Origin: Homarus americanus
Lineage: Eukaryota > Arthropoda > Malacostraca > Decapoda > Nephropidae
Length of the DNA: 64,000 nucleotides
NCBI RefSeq assembly: GCF_018991925.1
Contig: NW_024756966.1
Span: forward strand, 567,001-631,000
Direction of reading: 5' to 3'
Shown: one piece after another, positions 30,851 to 41,999 of the stretch
Numbering within the stretch: position 1 is the stretch's first letter
Layout: every line of letters begins with the position of its first letter
Translations under genes and position numbers: made by a program
Notes under the pieces: model-generated
What the model was told of the DNA's origin: nothing
Database searches by the model: none
What the model saw: only the letters and a program-made list of their open reading frames with translations

Positions 30851-31635
30851 CATTAAAAACATGATCCCTTATTGCTTCTAAAGTTTTGGAGACTTGATTA
30901 AAATTACACAGGAAGTGATTAAAGATAATTTCACTCCTCAATGGTCCAACTTTGCGGCAACTTGCTTGAATTACAGTCTAATGAGCAAAGATGGCTGGCG
31001 TGAATTATCTAATATCTGATGGGAGATAATGAAGAGGTGGCGTCATGGTAGGATCCGGTCATTGCAAGTGCGTGTGATTGCAGCAGTCGTGTTTGCTTTC
31101 ATTGAGTCTTGGTTTTGGTCATTGCGGGTTTCTTTGTGGTGCTGGTGGTGGGTGTAGGGGAAGAAGGGGTGTTTAGGTGTTTGTATGAATGTATGTGTTT
31201 GTTTGTTTGTTAGTAGATCCACACACATCACATCAGGACAATAACCTCACTCCTAGCCCCCCCCCCTCTCCCCCCTAACCACTAATCACTTGGGAGAGTA
31301 ATTACCACTTAACTTCATCAACCTACAAACAACCCTAATCATATCCTTCACTACAGATAATATACAGCTGTAGTGGACGACCTTGCTGTAGTGGTTACTG
31401 TGTCGATTAAGAGTAGATACAGGAAAGCAATTAAGTGTTATTGGCAAGTCAAGATTTAATGGGTATTTTTAGTGTTAATTCTTGATTCGGTTCATTGATT
31501 ACAGAATTCCTTTTAAAATTGAAATGAAAAAAAAATAGAGGAGAAATTTTCGATGCATGGGGTGTGCTTATTTCATGCTTGGTTAGGAGTGGGAGTAATG
31601 GGAGTTAATTACTGGTGGTAATGATGATGATAATA
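30851..31635. other. Unique ATTA-rich stretch, no gene seen
   Basis: 30,895-31,035 has several AATTA/TTAAT words in otherwise complex DNA. A C-run lies near 31,257-31,275. No coding signature. Confidence 0.5.
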
Positions 31636-31664
31636 AAAATAATAGTATTAATAATAATAATAAT

Positions 31665-31696
<32 letters not shown>
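31636..31696. repeat. (TAA)n microsatellite
   Basis: About 18 imperfect units with TAT and AGT interruptions at the left. Confidence 0.94.
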
Positions 31697-31697
<1 letters not shown>

Positions 31698-31845
31698 CTC
31701 GTGGTAGCTACGGGTGATAAAGTGCTCGTAATAACATCACTTAAATCATGTAAATAATAAAATACAACAGGAACAATAAACATGATCGTAAATATAACAT
31801 CAATAACAATATGTGACACGTTCTCTTCGTGTCTTTAAGACGTCT

Positions 31846-31871
31846 AACACACACACACACACACACACACT
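31846..31871. repeat. (CA)n microsatellite
   Basis: About 13 units. Confidence 0.95.
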
Positions 31872-32290
31872 AATTCACCTGGAAATAACAGATTACCTCG
31901 TAAGGTATATCACTCCAAGATACCTTTCCCTTACCTGTGGGGGGGGAAAAACTAAAACACATCTGCCATTAATTACAAATCAGGTGCATAAACTTACAAT
32001 TGAATTTATGGTCCAGTTTTTTCTTTTATTTATTCCATTAATTTGATGACTTTTACGGATATGTTCTGTTTACTCTGTTATTTTAAATTGTTCTCAGGCT
32101 TTTAACATTCCATTCCTTGTGATTTATTGGCCATAGAAGGTTGAAGAATCATTATTGTTGGTGTAAATCTAACTTTTTGGGGGGATGATTTATTTAAATT
32201 ATGTGAGTATTCTAGCGTCTACCTGGACTGTCTTTAGATCCACCTACCTGGAGGATTTATATTGAGGTGATGTATTGGTCTGGCAAGTAA
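31872..32290. other. Unique stretch, no gene seen
   Basis: AT-rich. No coding or RNA signature. Confidence 0.55.
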
Positions 32291-32345
32291 GATACAGGTA
32301 AGGTACAGGTAAGGTACAGGTAAGGCACAGGTAAGGTAAGGTACA
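32291..32345. repeat. 12-bp tandem repeat GGTAAGGTACAG
   Basis: Four to five units. Each contains CAGGTAAGG, which resembles a splice donor, but there is no exon. Confidence 0.9.
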
Positions 32346-32660
32346 CTCACTCCATATATTTTCCAGTTTGGCTGAACCATTTTGACAACCCTCCCGAGAC
32401 CATACGAGCCGTGGTGTTTATTTTGAAATCCATCTGTACCGCTCCGTAAAGATACTTTTTTTGCAGTGTGTGTTTCAGGTCTGTTACAGGTGTATTGCAG
32501 GTGTATTACAGGTACTTATATAATCGCACCTTAATGATCTCCCCAGAATTAGTGCTGATACCTGTATGTATTTACTTATAAGGTACCTAATACGATCTTG
32601 CTATTTAATTACACCCGTTGGGTTATCGCACACCTGGTGACAACAGGGTACCATTGTGTG

Positions 32661-33140
32661 AGGTGCGTCTTGGGATAGTGGAGTGCGTCTTGGGATAGTG
32701 GAGTGCGTCATAGGATAGTGGAGTCTGTCTTGGGATAGTGGAGTGTGTCTTGGGATAGTGGGGTGTGTCATGGGATAGTGGAGTGCGTCTTGGGATAGTG
32801 GAGTGTGTCTTGGGATAGTGGAGTGCGTCTTAGGATAGTGGAGTGTGTCTTGGGATAGTGGGGTGTGTCATGGGATAGTGGAGTGCGTCTTGGGATAGTG
32901 GAGTCTGTCTTGGGATAGTGGAGTGTGTCTTGGAATAGTGGGGTGTGTCATGGGATAGTGGAGTGTGTCTTGGGATAGTGGGGTGTGTCATGGGATAGTG
33001 GAGTGCGTCTTGGGATAGTGAATTCTGTCTTGGGATAGTGGAGTGTGTCTTGGAATAGTGGGGTGTGTCATGGGATAGTGGAGTGCGTCTTGGGATAGTG
33101 GGGTGTGTCATGGGATAGTGGAGTGCGTCTTGGGATGGAG
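32661..33140. repeat. Strict 20-bp tandem array, 24 units, with 120-bp higher-order repeat
   Basis: Unit GAGTGCGTCTTGGGATAGTG. All 24 units are exactly 20 bp with no indel. Variants GAGTCTGTCT, GAGTGTGTCT and GGGTGTGTCA recur in the order gcg, ctg, gtg, ggg, x, y. The six-unit blocks 32,881-33,000 and 33,001-33,120 differ at only a few bases, and 32,701-32,820 follows the same order for its first four units. The last unit decays to GGGATGGAG. The minus-strand HTPLSHDTPHYSK-like frame is a by-product. Confidence 0.97.
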
Positions 33141-33410
33141 GTATCGCCTAACATCAAGTCACTGTGGCCTTCATCTTATGCCTCAGTGAACATTAATATA
33201 GTTACCTGCTTATATTTGCCACACGATTTCATACAGCCTAATTAAAACTCAGGATAGGTTAGGATGGGTTGGGTTGGGTTCTGTGTCTTTCATCCTTTTG
33301 GTATACAAACATTGACAACTTACCTGCAGTCTTGTTAGGCTAGGTTACAGGTGGAGGAACAGCTGTTTATCGAGAGTATATGCCACACCTTATACTGATT
33401 TTCCCTGCCA

Positions 33411-33765
33411 GTTATTTCTGTTGGTCATTGTTTCATATTACCTGTGTATTACCTGTGTGTTACCTGGGGATTTACCTGTGTGTTACCTGTGTATTTATCT
33501 GAGTATTACCTTAGTGATTTACCTGTGTTATTTCTGTTGGTCATTGTTTCATATTACCTGTGTATTACCTGTGTGTTACCTGGGTATTTACCTGTGTGTT
33601 ACCTGTGTATTTATCTGTTTATTACCAGTGTATTTACCTGTGTATTACCTGTGGATTTATCTGTTTATTACCTGTGTATTTACCTGTGTATTGCCTGTCT
33701 ATATATCTGTTTATTACCTGTGTATTACCTGTGTATTTACCTGTGTATTACCTGTAGATTTACCC
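33411..33765. repeat. ACCTGTGTATT tandem repeat with a 116-bp duplication
   Basis: ATTACCTGTGT and ATTTACCTGTGT units of 10-12 bp throughout. A whole block starting GTTATTTCTGTTGG at 33,411 is repeated at 33,527, almost unchanged for over 100 bp. Three overlapping frames are repeat by-products. Confidence 0.93.
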
Positions 33766-33849
33766 AGAATTATCAAAGGAAACTACGCTAAAAGTCAAGT
33801 ATTGTTGATATAACTGGATAACATAAGGTTGAGAATGGAATCACAGCAG

Positions 33850-33853
<4 letters not shown>

Positions 33854-33911
<58 letters not shown>
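33854..33911. repeat. (GA)n microsatellite
   Basis: About 29 uninterrupted units. Confidence 0.97.
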
Positions 33912-33913
<2 letters not shown>

Positions 33914-34164
33914 GCCCAAGGTACAGTATAATATTTACTTGGAGCATTCAATGGAGTCTCTAATTACTCGCGGATCAACAAAGGCATTGAGCCAGTTGCA
34001 TGTAGTGGAGGGTGTTGCAAGAGGGAGAGTGTCACCTGCCTCTTGCACGCGCCTCACCACCCCTCACCTCCACAACCCTCCGTTGCCCCTCCCCAGGTGA
34101 TGTCCCCCCACCCAGACGGGCAGCTGTGATGAGTGAATATTTGACGCAACGAGACGACCTGCCT

Positions 34165-34270
34165 ATCTGATGTTACGACTGATCAATTGATGTAATGATT
34201 GATCAGCTGACGCAGTTATTGATAAGCTGACGTAATGATGGATCAGTTAACGTAATGACTGATCATTTCA
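34165..34270. repeat. Degenerate 20-22-bp repeat (CTGACGTAATGATTGATCAG)
   Basis: Five units with TGATCA or TGATAA cores, alternating GATGTAATG, GACGCAGTT and AACGTAATG. Confidence 0.85.
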
Positions 34271-34275
34271 TACAG

Positions 34276-34599
34276 TTAAACGACACGCCAGCTGACGCAC
34301 CGAAACCTCAACTGACTGACTGACTGGATTTGTAACGACTGATTAACTGGGCGTCACGTGACTCTCCTCCACTCCTGACTGTCCCTCGTCCGGTGAGAGA
34401 TTCCGGTAACCGTCACTCTTAACAGGTACTCGTAGCCGGTAGTTACTCGTAGCCGGGAATAACGAGTAAAAGGTAACTCGTATAAGACGCTGGCAAGAGT
34501 GTGTTACAATCCGGCTTAATAAGGAAATCATTGATTTTTGCCGGCATTCCTCACGTCATGAGTCCGGACGATTTATTTTTATTCTTCGTGTATGGCAGT

Positions 34600-34600
<1 letters not shown>
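34276..34600. other. Unique stretch
   Basis: Contains a short duplication of ACTCGTAGCCGG at about 34,428 and 34,445. No gene seen. Confidence 0.55.

Positions 34601-34601
<1 letters not shown>

Positions 34602-34639
<38 letters not shown>
34602..34639. repeat. (CT)n microsatellite
   Basis: About 19 uninterrupted units. Confidence 0.97.
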
Positions 34640-34642
<3 letters not shown>

Positions 34643-35415
34643 TTAATTAGTACAGGTAATTCAGGTGTTTGCAGCGCGTAACGAGTTGCTTAAGAGGAAT
34701 AATTGATGTTTAAATTAGAGGTAATTCATTTCACCCAAATAAGAGGTGGTTGTGAGGGCATTTTTTACCCCCCCCCATCTCCCCTATTTCTCCCCTCCCT
34801 ACCCCCCTCCCCTATCCCCCTATCCCCATCTCGCTAAACATTACTATTTGTGGGAATTACAAGACCCTGTAACTCTTCTAAGTAAATATACGACACGTTG
34901 TCATTGCAATTGTGTAGCTCTTGTCGCCGAGTGTTACAGCTGAATGTACGAGTGTGTCTCAAAAGTGGGAGATATTTGTACTGAGAAATATCAGAACATA
35001 TACCACAAATATGGAAGGATTTTTAACATGAAACTATTCGATAATGTCACCAAATTTGGGAGTTTTATTTTATTTTTTCCCTCAAATTCAGTTTATCACA
35101 TGATGGTGCTATGCAAAGAAGATGATGTGTGTTTTAATATGTACTGATGTAGAGAGATGATTTATAATTTATCAAGTGGTATTATTGTATATTATTACCT
35201 TGAAACACCTAGGGCTAATGAAACTTAAGGTGATATCGTTCTATTGGTAACCTACCAGGTGTATACACAGGTAAGGGAGCGCCATAGGTGTTGGTGTGTG
35301 TATTGACGAGTATATGTTGACTATACATCTATTGTGCATTGAATATCGAGCACTGTACTGTATTTTGGTCAACAATAGCATGGTGTTTAGTTGGCTTCGT
35401 ATTGTGCTTATTGAT
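34640..35415. other. Unique stretch, no gene recognised
   Basis: C-rich at 34,768-34,830, then complex DNA. The 67-codon plus-strand frame at 34,944-35,147 is not low complexity but matches nothing I know and has ordinary AT-rich codon use. Confidence 0.5.
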
Positions 35416-35447
35416 ACATACATACATACATACATACATACATACAT
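35416..35447. repeat. (ATAC)n microsatellite
   Basis: About 8 units, followed by (ATT)/(AGT) triplets to 35,495. Confidence 0.95.
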
Positions 35448-35729
35448 TACATTTTTATTAGTATCATTATTATTATTAGTAGTAGTAGTAGTATTGATAG
35501 CATTTGTTGTTGTTATTATAAAAACCAAACCAACAACAGCAACGTCAACAACAAGAACAGTCCCAGGACCCTATTTCAATGCCCCCAGGATCGAGTTGTT
35601 TCGTCCCAGGTATTTCCATTATTCCCTGAGGAAGGTTTAAATAATTTATAACAATGGTTTGCGTGGGCAGTGAGTTCTCCGTTCATGGGGACATATCAAT
35701 CTTGTGTGCATAAATATTTGGCTCCTAAT

Positions 35730-35773
<44 letters not shown>
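35730..35773. repeat. (GT)n microsatellite
   Basis: 22 uninterrupted units. Confidence 0.97.
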
Positions 35774-35775
<2 letters not shown>

Positions 35776-36160
35776 ACCTGGAAACAAGAGAAGCCAACTA
35801 GTTCCGGTTCAATATCTGGAGTGGAAATTTCGACTCAATTGCTTACCTGTAATAACGATAGTAATTGCGTACCTGGAGTCACCTGGGAACTTAACCTGGT
35901 GTATTGTCTGAGTTCTTACAATACCTACAATTATAACAGCATATTTTAGGTGTTCTACAATACTTTACCTGTAGTCTGTTTATTAACTACGTTGGATGCC
36001 TTCATATCTGTCCTAGTCGAATGAGAATTCAACGTATACGCACCTAAGAAGGAACACCCATTAAGTAACAATTAATTATCCTAAGTATTTATTTTTTATT
36101 TTTTTGGCCGTCTGGTATAAAGGAACACCAAGCACGTAACAGTCGCAACACTATCCTCTA
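35774..36160. other. Unique stretch, no gene seen
   Basis: Several CACCTG/ACCTGG words. No coding signature. Confidence 0.5.
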
Positions 36161-36164
36161 AAAA

Positions 36165-36350
36165 AGGAGCATCACCACTATCACCACCAACCATCACTAC
36201 CACAAGTACCAACCACTACCACCAACAACCACCACCAACCACCACCACCACTGACCATCCCAACTCAGTGATCCTCTCTCCCCACTTCCCCCACCTCCTC
36301 AACTCCCCCCCTCTCAACCACCTCCATCCCCCCCTCAACCACCCCCACAT
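36165..36350. repeat. CCA / CCACCAAC low-complexity DNA
   Basis: ACCACCAACCACC-type triplets to 36,250, then CCCCCTC runs. Confidence 0.85.
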
Positions 36351-36555
36351 TCGCCAGTAAGTTAACAACGTCTATTCGCCGGGGTTACGCATACACTTAT
36401 TAGCGCTTGTAAATATTAATAAGTACACCAGGTAAGTTAATTTTCATCACCCACACCTGAGGAACAGGAATTAAAACACCTGCATGGAATTGATATAATA
36501 TTTAATCTGTAGACATTTTAACTTCCGTTCTCTGTTCCTCTACCAAAGATCAAGG

Positions 36556-36840
36556 TGATATTGCTATTTGCTATTACTTGTTAAAAACTAGCGGGTGTAA
36601 GATGATGTATTGCTATTAGGTGTTAAAAACTAGCGGGTGTAAGATGATGTATTGCTATTTGGTGTTATACTAGCGAATACGGGATATATTGCTATTAGGT
36701 ATTAACGGTTACAAGATCATATTGCGATTAGGTATATGAAAACTAGCGAACACAGGATTACACTACTACTAGAGTATATCAAAACTAACAAATACAAAAT
36801 TTTATTCCTAGTAGGTATCAAAACTAGCAGATTTTCCTAG
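36556..36840. repeat. About 42-bp tandem repeat, decaying to the right
   Basis: ACTAGCGGGTGTAAGATGAT occurs twice, 42 bp apart (36,587 and 36,629), with TTGCTATTAGGTGTTAAAA. Three or more diverged, shorter units follow. Confidence 0.85.
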
Positions 36841-37390
36841 TGAGGGATGACGTACTTTATTGTTAACATTTATTAAGAAAGTTTAGATTTTTTTTTTTTT
36901 TTTAATTATTTTTATTTTTTCACTATTTTTTATTTATTTTTGTATTTTTTTGTTTTATAAGATTGACAAGTTGTTATCTAAAGCGCTTTTTATTCACTGG
37001 GACGTTGTGTGATTGCTTTCTTTGTTCAGGGACCACTCAGCACACCCGCGAGAGCTGCTTCTCCCTATTCCGGCAATTCCTCCACCACAGCTCCACCACA
37101 GCACCACCACAACTTCCTCACTTCTCCTCACTTCTACAATTGAAGGAACTTTCTCGAGGAGTCTCATTGGGATGCAGCTTTTAAATGCGATCCCGACAAA
37201 GAAAATATTAGGGCTAAATTGACGAGGAGTTTTTAAAGTCTTCACGGTGATGGTGTAGTGTGTGTGTTCGGGAGGAGGGTGTGTGGGAGAGGAGAAGCAG
37301 GGGAATGTGAGGGAGAGGAGGAGATGTATGTGGGGAGATTGGGGGAGTGTGTTGAGGGGAGGAGGGGAGTATGCGTATTATGTGGGGGGG
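36841..37390. other. T-rich then unique stretch, no gene seen
   Basis: T-runs at 36,885-36,960. The short frames at 36,963-37,245 have no recognisable domain. G-rich from 37,260. Confidence 0.5.
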
Positions 37391-37500
37391 GCTGAAGAAT
37401 AATGCATTAGTGTTTACTGCTTCGGTTCTTTGGGTTCATGAGTTTGAATCCTTGGGTTTGTTGTTCAGGGGGAGAGGCGACAGGACTTGTGACCCTGACT
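37391..37500. repeat. Half-copy of the 14.6-kb hairpin sequence
   Basis: GCTGAAGAAT, CTGCTTCGG, GGGTTCATGAGTTTGAATC, TTGTTCAGG and GGACTTGTG occur in the same order and spacing as in 14,629-14,715. The left arm is missing here, so no hairpin forms. Confidence 0.75.
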
Positions 37501-37598
37501 GTACACTGGTGGACCATTTACAACTCGTAATATCGTACTGTAGTGAGGTGATGCTGCTCTTAGTTTGTCCAGTGACCAACTTTTCTGATCTGACTGAT

Positions 37599-37600
<2 letters not shown>

Positions 37601-37639
<39 letters not shown>
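37601..37639. repeat. (CT)n microsatellite
   Basis: About 19 uninterrupted units. Confidence 0.97.
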
Positions 37640-37640
<1 letters not shown>

Positions 37641-37689
37641 GTCAACAACTTCAGCACCGCCCACAGCCTCCTACCCTGACGGCCAGCCA

Positions 37690-38060
37690 CATCCACCCAC
37701 ACTCCTTATATGCGCATGGACGCCCACGCACATGCACGGATGCACATACACGCTTGCGCAGTTATGGTCATTTGCACACCTAAGTTGACGCGCACATAGT
37801 TACACGCACACAAGATATGCACGCGCGTGGACAGGTGAATGTGTGTGTGTGTGGCTTAGGTACACTTAACGGTTTTACTCTTCATTCGTGTAAGTATAGA
37901 TACAGACACAGACGTACACTTGCCCACACTTAACGCATATGAACACACACATGAAAACACACACTAAAAAAAAATATCTGCTGGACTCACATACACACAC
38001 ACATACATATGCGGTCGCCTGCATGCCCGCGCACTAACCGCACGCATGGCCCGCCACCGC
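37690..38060. other. CA/CG-rich alternating purine-pyrimidine stretch
   Basis: Words such as GCACATGCACGG, ATGCACGCGCGTGG and GCACGCATG dominate, so the strand alternates purine and pyrimidine for long runs. No gene seen. Confidence 0.6.
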
Positions 38061-38224
38061 CACATGCAACAGCAATATCTCAACACGAAAAAACTGCCCC
38101 AGGTATGTTAATGACGGTAATATCCAGGTGAATTTCCTTAACTTTATAAAAGTTTGAACCATCGCTGTCGTAATGGTGCTCACACACGTCCGTCGGGGTA
38201 CCTAGACACCGATCTACAGGTGAC

Positions 38225-38535
38225 CAGGTTGGATTTGAGGTGTGGCAGGTGAGGGTAAGTGTGTTGCAGGTGTGGAAGGCGAGTGTGTTGCAGGTAGGGG
38301 TGTAGTGGGTGGGGTGGAAGGTGGGGGTGTGGGAGGTGAAGTGTGTTGTAGGGTAGGGTTGTGGCAGGTGGGGTGGGTGGTAGGAGGTGGGGATGTGGCA
38401 GGTGGGAGGTGAAGTGTGTTGCAGGGTAGGGGTGTGGCAGGTGAGGGTAAGTGTGTTGCAGGTGAGGGTAAGTGTGTTGCAGGTAGGGGTGTGGTACGTG
38501 TGGGTGGGGTGGGGGTGGAAGGTGGGGGTGAATAG
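38225..38535. repeat. GTGTGTTGCAGGTGAGGGTAA minisatellite
   Basis: Units of 20-24 bp, about 13, all variants of GTTGCAGGTGAGGGTAAGTG or GGGTGTGGCAGGTG. Each has CAGGTG. The overlapping frames are by-products. Confidence 0.92.
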
Positions 38536-38950
38536 GAGAGGAATAATTATAATATACACAATAGTTCTGCAAAACTTAAAAGTACATACGAGTTTTAATT
38601 AGCCTTTTGGGGGGAATTTTTTTATTTTTTTATTTATCTAATTATTTTTTTTGTTAGGAAATAGAATCATGGGGTTACAGGGTTTGTGGACTTAAATTTA
38701 ATATATAGATTTTTTTTTACTTGTTATTTTTTTTAAGATTAGTCAAATTATGGGAAGATTTTGAAATTAATAAAACACACAAGAGTTTTATTCTAAGTGG
38801 AAATAATTTAGTATGTTTTTATCTATAAGTGAAAGTTGATTTATGGGGACAAAATTTAGTAATAGAAACCCTCGGGATTTTTCTTTTGTCTTGCGGAACT
38901 AATTCATCATGTTTTTATTTTGTAATGTGTCCAGGTGTGACTGTGAGCAG
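38536..38950. other. Unique AT-rich stretch, no gene seen
   Basis: T-runs and AATTTAGT words. Nothing coding. Confidence 0.55.
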
Positions 38951-39112
38951 TGATTAATGAGCAGCTCCTCCCAGGTGTCCATCCTTCTGCCTCCACGCCC
39001 ACACCTTGTACAAGCTGTTCACGCCCGCCGCCCACACATGCTTCATACACCCATCTTATTCACTTACTTCATTCATCACATACACTCACCTGACACTCCA
39101 CTGTTTTACCTG

Positions 39113-39373
39113 TGTTATTTTGTTGTTTGTGTGTTTTTTTGTTTGTTTTTGTTGTTTATGGTGTTTTTGTTTGTTTATGGTATTTTTATTGTTTATTGTT
39201 TTTTTTTGGTGTTTATGGTTGTTTACATTGTTTATGGTGTTTTTGTTGTTTATAGTTTTTGTTTGTTTGTTTTTTTGTTTTTGTTGTTTGTTATTTATAT
39301 TATTTTTGCTTATGTTGTTTTTGTTGTTTATATTGTTTTTGTTGTTTATGTTGTTTATGGTGTGTTTGTTGTT
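39113..39373. repeat. TTGTTTATGGTGTTT T-rich minisatellite
   Basis: GTTTATGGTGTTTTTGTTG-like units of 12-24 bp. The three overlapping Val/Phe- or Asn/Lys-rich frames of 115-141 codons are by-products. Confidence 0.9.
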
Positions 39374-39487
39374 TACACGTGAAGATCCGCTCCTCCTGAA
39401 GATCGCGAGTATCCACGAGTAATCCAAACCCATAATGACTTCACCTTCACGACTCTATTGTTTTTCTCGACCCTCGCTACAAGTTTC

Positions 39488-39675
39488 TGGTGAGGGGTGG
39501 TGGTGGTAGGTGGTGGTGAGGGTGAAGATGGTGGTAATGGATGGTGGTGGGTAGTGATGGTGGTAGTGGATGGTGGGTAGTGATGGTGGTAGTCGATGGT
39601 GGTAGGTGGTAGTGGATGGTGGTAGTTGGTGGTGGTGAAGATGATGGTGGTAGGTGGAGATGGTGGTTGTTGTTT
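39488..39675. repeat. GGTGGTAGTGGATGGT trinucleotide-like minisatellite
   Basis: TGGTGG, GTAGTGATGG and GTAGTGGATGG units. The 172-codon minus-strand frame is a by-product. Confidence 0.9.
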
Positions 39676-39759
39676 AAGCTGAGCAACTCCTTCCATCGTG
39701 CGTGTCAATCTCAACTTGGTATTCATTTTGATACCCCATCGAGTAGCCGCGCCCCGTTC

Positions 39760-39828
39760 AACCCGCCCTCTCTCAACCCTCCCTCTCTCAACCCGCCCTC
39801 TCTCAACCCGCCCTCTCTCAACCCTCCG
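39760..39828. repeat. 15-bp tandem repeat CCCTCTCTCAACCCG
   Basis: Four to five units, alternating CCG and CCT ends. Confidence 0.92.
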
Positions 39829-39996
39829 AATTTGTGATTTATCAGGCAAACACGAGATTAACAGCCTTTTAATTGCTCTCCCTTCGTCCAAACAGTCATT
39901 AGCCGGGCAAACGAGTGGACCTTTTCTTTTGTGGGTGCCGCTCGCCTGCCCAACTAAGTACAGGAGTTGCTATATATTAGCATAATGATCTCTCCG

Positions 39997-40243
39997 ACCC
40001 CTTTAACTCGACTCCTTTAACTCGACTCCTTTAACTTGACTCCGGTAACTCGACCCCTGTAACTCGACTCCCTTAACTCGACTCCTTTAACTCGACTCCC
40101 TAACTCGACTTCTTTAACTCGACTCCTTTAACTCGACTCCCTTAACTCTACTCCCTTAACTCGACCCCTTTATCTCGACTCCTTTAACTCGACTCCTTTA
40201 ACTCGACTCCTTTAGACTCCCTTAACTCGACCCCTTAGTCCGT
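39997..40243. repeat. 14-bp tandem repeat TTTAACTCGACTCC
   Basis: About 17 units, mostly exact, some CCTTAACTCGACCCC. Confidence 0.96.
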
Positions 40244-40376
40244 AGTTCCAACCTCGAGAATCACAACAAACTCAAACTATCCGAAACAGGTGGATGAGGT
40301 TCCTGTGTTTCTTGTTCTTGCCGCCCTTCCTCCACAGGTGAGACTCAAACGGCACCTGGGTTTCAGCGCTGTATCC

Positions 40377-40505
40377 GGGAGGTCAGGAGGAGGAGGTCAG
40401 GAGGAGAAGGTGGTCAGGAGGAGGTCAGGAGGAGGAGGTGGTCAGGAGGAGGAGGTGGTCAGGAGGAGGAGGTGGTCAGGAGGATAAGGTGGTCAGGAGA
40501 AGTAG
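40377..40505. repeat. GGTCAGGAGGAGGAGGT repeat
   Basis: Units of 9-18 bp built from GGAGGA and GGTGGTCA. Confidence 0.92.
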
Positions 40506-40510
40506 GAGGA

Positions 40511-41121
40511 GGGCAAGTTTAATGAGAAATTTGGGAAGATTCTCTACGTATAATTTTGGGGCGGGCATTCCATAGTTCAGCAGGGGGGCTCGTGTCAATT
40601 ATTTGGGCCAGTCATATACCGTGGAATCGTGACATGTTTAATTAGAAGCGAGGGTTTGTTATGGGTGGGGTGTGTGTGGGGGGTGGGGTGGGGGGGTCTC
40701 AGGTAGTTGTAAGGAAAGGTGGGGAAACTAGTTATACACCTGATGGTCTTTTCCCTCCCCCTCCCTCCCCAGTTAGGTCTTGGAGAGAGGCTTTTCCTCT
40801 CTCGTGCATTCCTCCGAGGCTGAGAGTATCCCCTCACCTCTCACTCGGCGTTTGTGTTGAGGAAGACGTCTTGTGTTTTACCTCGGCGTTTATATATGTA
40901 ATCTTTTATTCACCTCCTTTTATTAGAATTTTGTTTTCGTCTTTATTTTTACTTTTATTAGTCACTTTCTCATTAACTTCAGGTGTTTTATTGATTTTTG
41001 AGAGGCTTCACCTGTCTCATTATTAGTTAAGTATTTGTTTATGTCTGTTTAAATACCTGCCTTTTGTTTATTTTTCATATTTTAGTGTTGACTATTACGC
41101 GTTGGCTTTCCTAATACTATT

Positions 41122-41125
<4 letters not shown>
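40511..41125. other. Unique stretch, no gene recognised
   Basis: G-run GGGTGGGGTGGGGGGG near 40,680. The frame at 40,661-41,026 has no recognisable domain. Confidence 0.5.

Positions 41126-41166
<41 letters not shown>
41126..41166. repeat. (CT)n microsatellite
   Basis: About 20 uninterrupted units. Confidence 0.97.
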
Positions 41167-41168
<2 letters not shown>

Positions 41169-41838
41169 TGTTGAACCAAATCACGAGACAGCTTAGAAAC
41201 ATTATGTGATCGTCAGGTTGGTTTCTGAATCGTTGAATATAGATCTTTTATGCATTAACATCTAAATTCCTGAACAGCTGCGTCAGGAGGATTTCAACTG
41301 TGCCGGAGTAACTAGCCCGCTAACCTGATCTTGTTGGCGTGAGAATGTACAGTTGTGGACAAGTTTCCCTGAACAGTTTGTGGGTTATCGATTATATGAT
41401 TGTTTTATTGGCTATCTAATAATGCTAACTATTCATCACGGATTATATCGGAACATCAAAATGAATAGATTCCAATCTCTCTTACCGAGTGATTCGACTT
41501 ACAAATCCAGATGATACCAATTGTCCGGTGAATATTGTCCGTAACTGTACTTAAGGTTGTGTCCGGGGTTATCTTTATGGTTATTATACTTTGTCATTAT
41601 ACTCCAACATATCCAAGAGTCACACTATTATACTTCAGCGTTGTAACTCGGGTATAATAATGTCACACACTTGCGTCACAATGTTATATTTTTTATTAGT
41701 ATATCTCGATATATCCATGTCGTAAGTATTATACCTCGCCGTTATACCTGAGTCTATTCATGTCACACACTAGGATATACACTTGTCAGTCTTGTCCACT
41801 TGTTTCCAAGATAAGTAGCCGCGAGAAGCCCCACCCTT
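41167..41838. other. Unique stretch, no gene seen
   Basis: Between 41,575 and 41,770, words like TATTATACTTC, TGTCACACAC and TATACCTCG recur loosely. No coding signature. Confidence 0.5.
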
Positions 41839-41992
41839 GACACCCTCCCACTGTGGCACCTTTCTCTCCCTTTGTGACACCCCTCCCTCTGTGACACCCT
41901 CCCACTGTGGCACCTTTCTCTCCCTTTGTGACACCCCTCCCTCTGTGACACCCTCCCACTGTGGCACCCCTCCCTCTGTGACACCCCCTTCT
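41839..41992. repeat. 54-bp tandem repeat, about 2.8 copies
   Basis: GACACCCTCCCACTGTGGCA begins units at 41,839, 41,893 and 41,947. Internal sub-units (CCCTCC + CTGTGACAC) suggest growth from a shorter repeat. Confidence 0.94.
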
Positions 41993-41999
41993 CTCCCCC

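Noticed and set aside
29806..30881. Two overlapping open frames of 352 and 338 codons, the longest in the window
   Set aside because: They are translations of a C-rich minisatellite lacking T-start stop codons; both frames are Pro/Thr/His/Ser only and shift register with each unit.
32661..33140. CRISPR-like array of 20-bp repeats
   Set aside because: The repeats are directly adjacent with no spacers, the genome is eukaryotic, and no cas gene is present.
33421..33813. Cys/Tyr-rich secreted-like frames of 115-130 codons
   Set aside because: They are translations of the ACCTGTGTATT repeat in three overlapping frames.
34944..35147. 67-codon non-repetitive plus-strand frame
   Set aside because: AT-driven codon use, no domain, and no adjoining exon or splice signals that I can support.
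37371..37679. Frame of 102 codons over the dispersed hairpin half-copy and a CT tract
   Set aside because: It mixes repeat-derived sequence with poly(Ser-Leu) from the (CT)n tract, so it is not a gene.
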